The position numbers were made by a program, and so were the translations under genes. 7,692 nt of DNA, taken from contig CALJTZ010000512.1 of NCBI GenBank assembly GCA_937975655.1, positions 1 to 7,692 on the forward strand, given 5' to 3'. The notes beneath the pieces are model-generated. The model did no database searches. It was given only the letters and a program-made list of their open reading frames with translations, and was not told where the DNA came from. This DNA comes from an uncultured Synechococcus sp. GTDB taxonomy: Bacteria > Cyanobacteriota > Cyanobacteriia > PCC-6307 > Cyanobiaceae. Below, piece after piece: positions 1-5,637 of this stretch; position 1 is the first letter of the stretch, and each line of letters opens with the position of its first letter.

Positions 1-65
1 GCTTTGCGGTTGAGGGTATTAAGTTTGTGCTTGTCTGATGCTCCTGCGCTCAGACTTCTTGCTGT
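1..65. other. Intergenic leader before nadK (or tail of an unseen upstream gene)
   Basis: This stretch is more A/T-rich than the rest of the window. In the nadK frame it reads about eleven codons and then a TGA at 36-38, so nadK cannot begin upstream of that stop. The eleven residues do not resemble the usual C-terminus of NdhE, which from memory precedes nadK in marine Synechococcus. I therefore treat it as spacer. A TATTAA at 18-23 is a weak -10-like match, but any -35 box would lie at or beyond the window edge, so no promoter is claimed. Confidence 0.4.
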
Positions 66-992
66 TTGGCTGACAAGCCCGTGCGCCTCGACACGGTCTG
101 GTTGATTCACCGCGCCGCCAGCCAGGCGGCGCTCCGCCAGGCCCGCCGCAGCGCGGAGCTCTTGCGCGAGCAGGGTGCCCAGGTTTGCGTGGCGATGAGT
201 GGCCCCCACGCCAACCAGTTTCCGGGCTTGCTGGCGGATCAGGGAAGCCCACCCGATCTGGCGGTGGTGCTGGGTGGTGATGGCACCGTGCTGGGGGCCG
301 CTCGCCATCTGGCGCCCCTGGACGTTCCCCTGCTGTGTTTCAACGTGGGCGGCCACTTCGGCTTTCTCACCCATGAGCGCAAGTTGCTCAGCCAGGGCAG
401 CGGGGCCGAAGGCGAGCCGGATCTGTGGCAGCGCCTGCGCGACGATCGCTTTGCGCTGGAGCGGCGCATGATGCTTGAGGCGCGCACGGACAGCGATGAC
501 GAACCCCATCTGGCACTGAACGACTTCTATCTGCGCCCCTGCCTCGATGAGGTGGCCCCCACCTGCGAGCTGGAGCTGGAGATCGATGGGGAGGTGGTGG
601 ATCAATACCGCGGCGATGGTTTGATCATCTCCACCGCCACCGGCTCCACCGGCTATTCGATGGCCGCCGGCGGGCCGATCCTGCACCCCGGCCTGGAGGC
701 GATCGTGGTGAACCCGATCTGTCCGATGAGCCTCTCCAGCCGTCCGGTCGTGGTGCCGCCCCGGGCCCAGCTGGCGGTGTGGCCCCTGGGAGAGTCGAGC
801 CGGCGGGTGCGCCTCTGGAAGGATGGAGCCCATGCCACCGTGCTCGAGCCTGGCGACCGCTGTGACGTGCGCCGCGCCCCCCATGAGGCGCTGATGGTGC
901 AGTTGGAGCAGAGCCCCTCCTACTACCGCAGCCTCAGCCGCAAACTGCACTGGGCCGGCAGCCTCACCGCCGCGGAGCCCTCGCCCAACTGA
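66..992 (+). CDS. nadK: NAD kinase (ATP/polyphosphate-dependent), cytoplasmic
   Basis: It phosphorylates NAD to NADP, the electron acceptor pool of photosynthesis. The 308-residue product carries the family signatures in order: GGDGT at residues 70-74 (the diphosphate-binding loop), FNVGGHFGFLT at 92-102, the Asn-Asp pair N152-D153, the glycine-rich GDGLIISTATGSTGYSMAAG segment around 183-202, and NPICPMSLSSRP at 216-227. The length is normal for the family. The start is uncertain: an in-frame stop at 36-38 limits it, and the first candidate is TTG at 66, followed by GTG at 81. The GTG would give an N-terminus (MRLDTVWLI) closer to what I recall of Synechococcus homologues. Neither has a clear Shine-Dalgarno sequence. 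It is followed after 15 bp by the CYTH gene on the same strand, so the two are probably cotranscribed. Function is firm; the exact start is not. Confidence 0.95.
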   Translation: MADKPVRLDTVWLIHRAASQAALRQARRSAELLREQGAQVCVAMSGPHANQFPGLLADQGSPPDLAVVLGGDGTVLGAARHLAPLDVPLLCFNVGGHFGFLTHERKLLSQGSGAEGEPDLWQRLRDDRFALERRMMLEARTDSDDEPHLALNDFYLRPCLDEVAPTCELELEIDGEVVDQYRGDGLIISTATGSTGYSMAAGGPILHPGLEAIVVNPICPMSLSSRPVVVPPRAQLAVWPLGESSRRVRLWKDGAHATVLEPGDRCDVRRAPHEALMVQLEQSPSYYRSLSRKLHWAGSLTAAEPSPN

Positions 993-1007
993 TCGTGTTC
1001 CGCCGCC

Positions 1008-1526
1008 ATGGCCCTGGAGATTGAACGCCGCTTTCTGGTGGCCGGCGATGGGTGGCGGCCCCATGTGCACTGGAGTCAGCACCTGTGTCAGGGCTATCTG
1101 GCGGCCTCGGCGGAGGCCCTCACCCTCCGCGTGCGCACTGCTGGCGCCGATCAGGCCTGGCTCACCTTGAAACTCCCGGCTGAGGGTATCGCCCGCCATG
1201 AGTTCGAGTATTCAATTCCCCTGGCCGATGCGCAGGCGTTGCTGCTGCACAGCGGCGAGCAGCTGGCCAAGCAGCGCCATGGCCTGGATCTCCCTGGCGG
1301 CGATTGGGTTCTGGACGTGTTTGAAGGGGCCAATGCACCGCTGGTGATCGCCGAGGTGGAGCTGGCCACGGCGGATCAGTCCGTGGCCGTGCCGCCCTGG
1401 TGCGTGCAGGAACTCACGGGGTTGGGCGGCTTCAGCAACGCGGCTCTGGCCCGCCGCCCCTTTGCCAGCTGGCCCCCCCAGGATCGTGAGCCTTGGTTGC
1501 AGCGTCTCTGCTGCGTATCGGATTAG
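1008..1526 (+). CDS. CYTH-domain protein (triphosphate tunnel metalloenzyme family)
   Basis: The 172-residue protein is one CYTH domain, whose eight-stranded barrel binds triphosphates with divalent metal. Visible signature residues are E4 and E6 of the N-terminal ExExK-type motif, R41 and R43 (TLRVR), K55 (LTLK), E65 and E67 (HEFEY), K88 and R90 (AKQR), D103 and E106 (DVFEG), and E116 and E118 (IAEVEL). The paired acidic residues would hold the metal, and the basic ones the phosphates. The third position of the first motif is Arg8 rather than the more usual Lys. Family members include inorganic triphosphatases, thiamine triphosphatases and class IV adenylate cyclases; small bacterial proteins of this length are most often triphosphatases, so a cyclase label would be unsafe. 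It lies 15 bp after nadK, probably in one transcript. The true substrate is unknown. Confidence 0.88.
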   Translation: MALEIERRFLVAGDGWRPHVHWSQHLCQGYLAASAEALTLRVRTAGADQAWLTLKLPAEGIARHEFEYSIPLADAQALLLHSGEQLAKQRHGLDLPGGDWVLDVFEGANAPLVIAEVELATADQSVAVPPWCVQELTGLGGFSNAALARRPFASWPPQDREPWLQRLCCVSD

Positions 1527-1547
1527 GATTTTCTTCAGACCTTCCGA

Positions 1548-1727
1548 TTGGCTTTCGATTCGGTGATCGGCCTCTACGACCAGCAAGGAATGCTTCGCTT
1601 CGCTGGCCTTGACCGGGCCGAGTGCTTGGCCTATGCCGAGTTGTTTGCCCTGGATGAAGGCAGCTTCAGCTTGGAAGCCCTGTTCGGCGTCGAGCCCGAG
1701 ACCAACCGTGTGGTGCCGGCGCTCTAG
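1548..1727 (+). CDS. Small uncharacterised protein, about 59 residues
   Basis: An open frame of 59 codons plus TAG follows the CYTH gene in the same frame, 21 bp after its stop. Candidate starts are TTG at 1548, GTG at 1563 and ATG at 1590; none has a well-placed Shine-Dalgarno sequence. About 78% of third codon positions are G or C, as expected for a real gene here. The product is acidic and soluble-looking, with no membrane segment. It reads as a short strand-turn-strand (VIGLYDQQGMLRFAG, residues 6-20) followed by a helix-like segment (DRAECLAYAELFAL, 22-35). I do not recognise a named family, although it resembles small picocyanobacterial hypothetical proteins as I remember them. It could instead be a decayed remnant or a chance frame. 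It probably shares a transcript with nadK and the CYTH gene, and its end lies 14 bp from the convergent pedR-like gene. Confidence 0.6.
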   Translation: MAFDSVIGLYDQQGMLRFAGLDRAECLAYAELFALDEGSFSLEALFGVEPETNRVVPAL

Positions 1728-1741
1728 GCCGGCGCACTGCT

Positions 1742-2017
1742 TCAGCTCTGTTGCCCATCCTGGGGCAGGTTGCAGCAGTTGAAGCCGTCGCGGCAGATCT
1801 TGCCGTTGTCCATCGCCCAATTCAGCAGGGCCACCCGGTTTTTGGCCCCGGTTTTGGTGAACACGTTGCTCACGTGGTTGTCCACCGTGCGCTTGCTGAT
1901 CATCAGCGTCTCCCCAATCTCCTGATTGGTGAGCCCCTGGGCCACCAGCGCAATGATTTCCAGTTCCCGCTCCGAGAGCTCAGAGCGCTGATGACTGAGA
2001 TCGCTCAGCTCTGTCAT
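1742..2017 (-). CDS. pedR: Small LuxR-type DNA-binding regulator, PedR-like
   Basis: The 91-residue protein is essentially one LuxR/FixJ-type helix-turn-helix domain: LSERELEIIALVAQGLTNQE at residues 14-33, then the recognition-helix region SKRTVDNHVSNVF at 41-53. It has no receiver or ligand-binding domain. This matches PedR of Synechocystis (Ssl0564), a small redox-responsive regulator of genes controlled by photosynthetic electron transport, which is reported to switch through an intermolecular disulfide. Cysteines at 75, 81 and 82 in the C-terminal tail are candidates for that switch. The frame stays open far upstream of the ATG, but the ATG at 2017-2015 is preceded by AGGGAG with a 5-nt gap, and the upstream extension runs antisense through metF, so the short form is right. 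It is divergent from metF. The family is sure; orthology with PedR is likely but inferred. Confidence 0.88.
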   Translation of the reverse strand: MTELSDLSHQRSELSERELEIIALVAQGLTNQEIGETLMISKRTVDNHVSNVFTKTGAKNRVALLNWAMDNGKICRDGFNCCNLPQDGQQS

Positions 2018-2081
2018 CGAAGCTCCCTGGGCGTGGCCGCACTGTAGGCAGCTCTCCGCCCGCTCGAAAACCCTGTGGCCG
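2018..2081. promoter_or_regulatory. Divergent promoter region between pedR-like gene and metF
   Basis: These 64 bp separate two outward-pointing start codons, so promoters for one or both genes must lie here or within the gene ends. On the minus strand a TACAGT (plus 2041-2046) is a possible -10 box for the regulator, but no convincing -35 accompanies it. No recognisable operator palindrome was found. Autoregulation or control of metF by the regulator would be an inference from position only. Confidence 0.4.
2023..2028 (-). promoter_or_regulatory. Ribosome binding site of the pedR-like gene
   Basis: On the minus strand this reads AGGGAG, five bases ahead of the ATG at 2017-2015. It is the best Shine-Dalgarno match beside a start codon in this window, and it fixes the start of a gene whose reading frame otherwise stays open for a further 400 bp. 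Confidence 0.7.
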
Positions 2082-2993
2082 ATGATGGCCCCAATTGGTA
2101 CGGGCGTTTTGCGGCTGCAGCAGGCACTGGAGATCGGCTCCTTCGCGATCACAGCCGAGGTGATGCCACCCCGTGGTGGCGATTGCAGCCGCACCCTGAA
2201 CCACGCCCGCCAACTGGCGGGGTTGGTGCATGCCGTCAATGTCACCGATGGCAGCCGCGCCGTGATGCGGATGAGCAGCCTGGCGGTGTGTCGCCTGTTG
2301 TTGGAGGCGGGCATCGAACCGGTGCTGCAGCTGGCCTGCCGGGATCGCAACCGCATCGGCCTGCAGGCCGATCTGCTCGGGGCCCATGCCCTCGGCATCC
2401 GCAACCTGCTGTGCCTCACGGGCGATCCAGTGCGGGCCGGCGATCAACCCGCGGCGCGGCCGGTGAATGAGCTGGAATCAGTGCGGCTGTTGCAGCAGGT
2501 GCAGGCCTTCAACCAGGGCATTGATCCGGTGGAGGGGGTGTTGCCCGATGGGCCCACCGCCCTGTTCGCCGGGGCCGCCGCCGATCCCCAGTGCCCCAGC
2601 TGGAGTGGCTTGCAGTCGCGGATTCGTCGCAAGCAGGCCGCTGGTGCCCGCTTCCTGCAGACGCAGATGGTGATGGATGCTGAGCGGCTCAAGCGGTTCG
2701 TGGGCGAGCTCACGGGCCCCCTGGGCCTGCCGGTGCTGGCGGGGGTGTTCCTGCTCAAGTCCGCCAGGAATGCGATGTTCATCAACCGGGTTGTGCCCGG
2801 TGCCTGCATTCCCCAGGTAATCATCGATCGGCTGGCTGCCGCCTCCAATCCCGCCGACGAGGGCATCAGCATCGCCGCGGAGCAGGTGGCCGCCTACGCC
2901 GGCATCGCCCAGGGGGTGCACTTGATGGCCGTGAAGGCCGAGGAGCGCATCCCTCTGATCCTGGAGCGGGCGGGGATCAGCTCGCGGTGCTGA
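2082..2993 (+). CDS. metF: Methylenetetrahydrofolate reductase family protein (MetF)
   Basis: It is expected to reduce 5,10-methylene-tetrahydrofolate to 5-methyl-tetrahydrofolate on FAD, supplying the methyl group for methionine synthesis. The 303-residue product has the TIM-barrel landmarks of the family: TAEVMPPRG at residues 24-32, with E26 in the place of the catalytic glutamate; AVNVTDG at 51-57; EPVLQLACRDRNR at 79-91; LCLTGDP at 110-116, with D115 matching the flavin-side aspartate of E. coli MetF; QTQMVMD at 193-199; and PVLAGVFLLKSARN at 217-230. The length is near that of E. coli MetF. The start is ATG at 2082 or the adjacent ATG at 2085; neither has a Shine-Dalgarno sequence. It is divergent from the pedR-like gene, and its last 17 bp overlap the convergent cugP. 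Electron donor preference (NADH, NADPH or ferredoxin) cannot be read from the sequence. Confidence 0.92.
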   Translation: MMAPIGTGVLRLQQALEIGSFAITAEVMPPRGGDCSRTLNHARQLAGLVHAVNVTDGSRAVMRMSSLAVCRLLLEAGIEPVLQLACRDRNRIGLQADLLGAHALGIRNLLCLTGDPVRAGDQPAARPVNELESVRLLQQVQAFNQGIDPVEGVLPDGPTALFAGAAADPQCPSWSGLQSRIRRKQAAGARFLQTQMVMDAERLKRFVGELTGPLGLPVLAGVFLLKSARNAMFINRVVPGACIPQVIIDRLAAASNPADEGISIAAEQVAAYAGIAQGVHLMAVKAEERIPLILERAGISSRC

Positions 2994-4158
2994 TGGCCAG
3001 GTCGGTCCCCAGTAGATCGGCCATGGCCTTTTGCTGCGGGGAAGGAGCCACGTGGTCCAGGCGGCGGGAGTCGGTGATCAGCCAATCGAGGGCTGCTTCC
3101 TGCAGGTCGAAGTGGTCGCCGTTGCGATCCACGCAATAGCGGCCGTACACCAGCTTCTCCACGAGTCGCACACCCGGACCGATGCGGGAGTAGTCGAAGA
3201 TGATCGAGTTGTCGATCGTGGCACCTTCGCAGATGTGGCAGCTGGGGCCGATCATGGCCGGCCCGATGATGGTGGCACCGTCCTCGATCTTGGTCATGCC
3301 GCCCACATAGATGGGGCCCTGCACGTTGATCTTGTCCCAGTTGGCGGACACGTTCAGGCCCGTGAAGATCCCGGGCCGCACTTCCTTGCCGGGGATCTGA
3401 ACCTGGCGCACCTGCCCCTGCAGCACGCTGCGGATGGCCTGCCAGTAGTCCGGCACCTTGCCGATGTCCACCCATTCGAATTCCATCGGCAGGGCGTAAA
3501 ACGGTGCCCCATCGGCCACCAGCCGGGGGAAGAGATCGGAGCCGATGTCGAAGGGAACGCCGGCCGGGATGTAATCGAGAACCTCAGGTTCGAAGATGTA
3601 GATGCCGGTGTTGATCATGTCGCTGGCGGCCTCATCCACCGCCGGCTTCTCCTGGAAGGAGCGCACGCGCCCATCCGCGTCCGTCACCACCACGCCATAG
3701 CTGCTTACCTGCTCCTTGGGCACCCGCTTGGTGATCAGGCTCGCCATGGCCCCCTTGGCCTTGTGACGGCGCACGGCCTCGCTGAGATCCAGATCGATCA
3801 GCGCATCCCCGCAGAGCACCACAAAGGTGTCATCGAAGAAGGGCTGGAACGTCTGGATCTTCTTCAGACCGCCAGCGGAGCCGATGGCATCGCCAATCAG
3901 CTGGCCATCCTCGATGCGGCCCTCAAAGCTGTAGGCGATTTCCACGCCGAAGCGCTGGCCATCGCGGAAATAGTTTTCGATCTCCTCGGCCAGGTGAGAC
4001 ACGTTCACCATGACCTCGGTGAACCCGTGCTCCCGCAGCAGCTCGAGCAGAAACTCCATCACGGGTTTCTGCAGGATGGGGATCATCGGCTTGGGGGTTG
4101 TGTGCGTGATCGGCCGCACACGGGTCCCCTTACCGGCCGCCAGGATCATCGCCTTCAT
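2977..4158 (-). CDS. cugP: CugP-type UDP-glucose pyrophosphorylase (sugar-phosphate nucleotidyltransferase)
   Basis: The 393-residue protein has an N-terminal nucleotidyltransferase domain and a C-terminal left-handed beta-helix. The nucleotide loop LAAGKGTRVRPIT lies at residues 6-18, with the PKP of the same signature at 22-24. The metal-binding GD is at 117-118 (VVLCGDALIDLDL), the sugar-site EKP at 170-172, and EWVDIGKVPDYW at 228-239. Hexapeptide-like repeats (GPIYVGG, IEDGATIIGP, MIGPSCHIC, EGATIDNS) run from about 281 to 318. Such proteins are often annotated as mannose-1-phosphate guanylyltransferase, but the close cyanobacterial relative Sll1558 of Synechocystis was shown to make UDP-glucose and named CugP. 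From memory this sequence is very close to it throughout. UDP-glucose would feed glycolipids and polysaccharides. The start is set by the motif directly after the ATG. It lies 46 bp downstream of scpA, probably in the same transcript. Confidence 0.88.
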   Translation of the reverse strand: MKAMILAAGKGTRVRPITHTTPKPMIPILQKPVMEFLLELLREHGFTEVMVNVSHLAEEIENYFRDGQRFGVEIAYSFEGRIEDGQLIGDAIGSAGGLKKIQTFQPFFDDTFVVLCGDALIDLDLSEAVRRHKAKGAMASLITKRVPKEQVSSYGVVVTDADGRVRSFQEKPAVDEAASDMINTGIYIFEPEVLDYIPAGVPFDIGSDLFPRLVADGAPFYALPMEFEWVDIGKVPDYWQAIRSVLQGQVRQVQIPGKEVRPGIFTGLNVSANWDKINVQGPIYVGGMTKIEDGATIIGPAMIGPSCHICEGATIDNSIIFDYSRIGPGVRLVEKLVYGRYCVDRNGDHFDLQEAALDWLITDSRRLDHVAPSPQQKAMADLLGTDLAISTAS

Positions 4159-4204
4159 CGGCGCTGTCTGCCTTCGGTGAGTTGAGCCACCCTAGGCAAT
4201 GGCA

Positions 4205-5092
4205 TCAGGCGGCCAGAGCCTCCCGAGACGGCCCCCGAGCTGACCCCAGCTCGGGGGGCAGGGGGAGCTGGACGCTTTCGTTGCCATCCAGCAGGCGTTT
4301 GAGCTGCAGGGGCGCAAACAGGCCGCCCTGTTGCTCCAGCTCCACCTTCCCCTGGGAGCAGAGAAACAGCAGCGCCCAGAACACCCCCACCCGATCGCAG
4401 TCGAGATCGGGTGGGGCCACCTGGGCCCAGGCCTCCACCAGGCCGTCAAAGCCTGTCCACTCGAGGGATTGGGGCCACTGCAGCAGGAACTGGCTGAGGG
4501 CCGCGGTGGTTTCCGGCAGCTTCTCGCGGTGGGCCAGGGCCGCCACCTGTTCGATCACGGCCCGGTCGCTGAAGCGCTTGCTGCGCTGACGTTGGCGGCT
4601 TTTGCCCTCCTCCTGCTCCAGCCGCTCGGCGATGTCTTCGAGTTGACGAATCAGCTCCCCAAGCGTCACGGGGCGCTGCAGGGGCGGCGGGGCCACGGGA
4701 CGGCGCAGCAGATGCCGTTCCGGTCGGCGGGGCAATTCCACACCCGGGCTGAGCAGCCAGCCCTGGCCCTCGGCATCGAAATCGAAGCTGAAGTCCTCCT
4801 CCAGCACTGGTTCGGGCGGGAAGGTTTGGGCTTCAAGCACCTCCGCTTTGAGGCTCACCAGCACCGAAGCGGCCAGGAAGGCCTCGCTGGTTTCGGCCAG
4901 GTCCTGCTCGTAGCTCCCGCCAGATTGGCGGTGCATGGCGGCCACCAGCTTCGGCACTTCAATGCGCTGGCGCAGCTGGTCGAGAAAGCCGTCCACCACG
5001 GCGATCACATCCACATCCCAGGGATCGAGATCCCCCCGCTCCGCCGCATCCTGCAGCAGCCGGATGGCGAGCCTTGCACCCCCTTCGGCCAC
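4205..5092 (-). CDS. scpA: Segregation and condensation protein A (kleisin of the SMC complex)
   Basis: ScpA bridges the SMC ATPase heads and ScpB in the bacterial condensin, which organises and separates chromosomes. The 295-residue product shows the N-terminal helical segment LLQDAAERGDLDPWDVDVIA at residues 12-31, the second helical block FLAASVLVSLKAEVLEAQTF at 72-91, a variable proline/arginine-rich and acidic linker (about 92-175), and a C-terminal winged-helix end with VGVFWALLFLCSQGKVELEQ at 235-254. This is the normal kleisin layout. The start is GTG at 5092, the first possible one after the lapA stop 69 bp upstream in the same frame; no strong Shine-Dalgarno sequence is close. The partner scpB and smc are not in the window. 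It is on the same strand as, and closely spaced with, lapA and cugP. Confidence 0.88.
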   Translation of the reverse strand: MAEGGARLAIRLLQDAAERGDLDPWDVDVIAVVDGFLDQLRQRIEVPKLVAAMHRQSGGSYEQDLAETSEAFLAASVLVSLKAEVLEAQTFPPEPVLEEDFSFDFDAEGQGWLLSPGVELPRRPERHLLRRPVAPPPLQRPVTLGELIRQLEDIAERLEQEEGKSRQRQRSKRFSDRAVIEQVAALAHREKLPETTAALSQFLLQWPQSLEWTGFDGLVEAWAQVAPPDLDCDRVGVFWALLFLCSQGKVELEQQGGLFAPLQLKRLLDGNESVQLPLPPELGSARGPSREALAA

Positions 5093-5161
5093 TGGTCTGC
5101 GCGTACTCCACTGAAAGTACCGGCTCTGGGCCGCTAAAACCAGGGGGCTGGCCCTGCCGCT

Positions 5162-5524
5162 TCAGACCACCTCAGCAGCCTGGGAGGAGCTCTCCCCCGC
5201 GGCGGGCAGCAGGCCTAGCTGGGCATCCACCGTGGCGCGGTAGCGCTGGAGGTCGTCCTCCAGTTCGCGGATTCGCACCTGTTGGGCCTCCATGGCGGTG
5301 GGATCCACCTGGCTCTCCACCCGCTTCACCACACCGGTCCACACCGCGAACACCCAGGCGGCGGTGGCGCCCACGCCCCCCACCACCAGCAGTAACGCTG
5401 CCAGGGGAAGGGTGAAACTCACCCCTGGCAGAAACCGCACCGTGGTGGCGGCGGTGTTTTCCAGAGTGAACATCACGGTCGCCAGACCGAAGCTGAAGAT
5501 CAGCAGAAAGTTGAGCTGCTTCAT
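5162..5524 (-). CDS. LapA-domain (DUF1049) inner-membrane protein
   Basis: The 120-residue protein has two membrane helices (about residues 3-21 and 38-63) joined by a short loop containing FLPG. A cytoplasmic amphipathic, coiled-coil-like segment rich in Glu, Gln and Arg follows (about 77-102), and then a Ser/Ala tail. This is the layout of LapA/DUF1049 proteins; the E. coli members act with LapB in regulating lipopolysaccharide synthesis, but the role of cyanobacterial members is not established and should not be copied over. The ATG start at 5524 is followed directly by the first hydrophobic helix. It lies 113 bp downstream of ndhD and 69 bp upstream of scpA, all on the same strand. The family call is good and the function unknown. 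Confidence 0.8.
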   Translation of the reverse strand: MKQLNFLLIFSFGLATVMFTLENTAATTVRFLPGVSFTLPLAALLLVVGGVGATAAWVFAVWTGVVKRVESQVDPTAMEAQQVRIRELEDDLQRYRATVDAQLGLLPAAGESSSQAAEVV

Positions 5525-5612
5525 GGCTCAGGGCCGCATGGGCTGCGCATCAGAGCGTAAGGACAGAGCGGGTCTTCTGCACAGGGCGACACCGGGCTGC
5601 AGATGTTCGTTA

Positions 5613-5630
5613 CCCCTGGCGATCCAGGGG
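5613..5630 (-). terminator. Stem-loop just downstream of ndhD (possible terminator or processing site)
   Basis: CCCCTGG and CCAGGGG form a perfect 7-bp stem with a 4-base loop. It begins 7 bp after the ndhD stop codon on the minus strand. No run of T follows it, so it is not a canonical intrinsic terminator; it may instead protect the ndhD mRNA 3' end. Confidence 0.4.
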
Positions 5631-5637
5631 CTGGAGC

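Noticed and set aside
1715..1733. GCCGGC repeat pair with a 7-base loop at the end of the small ORF, as a terminator between convergent genes
   Set aside because: Only 6 bp of a self-complementary sequence, common in G/C-rich DNA, and no T tract follows.
1212..1820. Minus-strand open frame of 202 codons across the CYTH gene and the small ORF
   Set aside because: It covers the reverse strand of the CYTH gene and overlaps the pedR-like gene in another frame; no motif is seen.
2018..2419. N-terminal extension of the LuxR-type regulator by about 134 residues
   Set aside because: The extension is the reverse of metF coding sequence, has no domain, and the internal ATG has a good AGGGAG ribosome site and gives the usual family length.
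3031..4185. Long plus-strand open frame of 384 codons opposite cugP
   Set aside because: It is exactly antisense to a well-recognised gene, is rich in His, Gly and Asp as expected from the reverse reading of G/C-rich codons, and has no recognisable motif.
4331..5137. Plus-strand open frame of 268 codons opposite scpA
   Set aside because: Antisense shadow of scpA, with a Leu/His/Gln/Gly-rich sequence and no motif.
5141..5156. CAGGG/CCCTG pairing between lapA and scpA
   Set aside because: Only a 5-bp stem, too weak to call a terminator or regulatory site.
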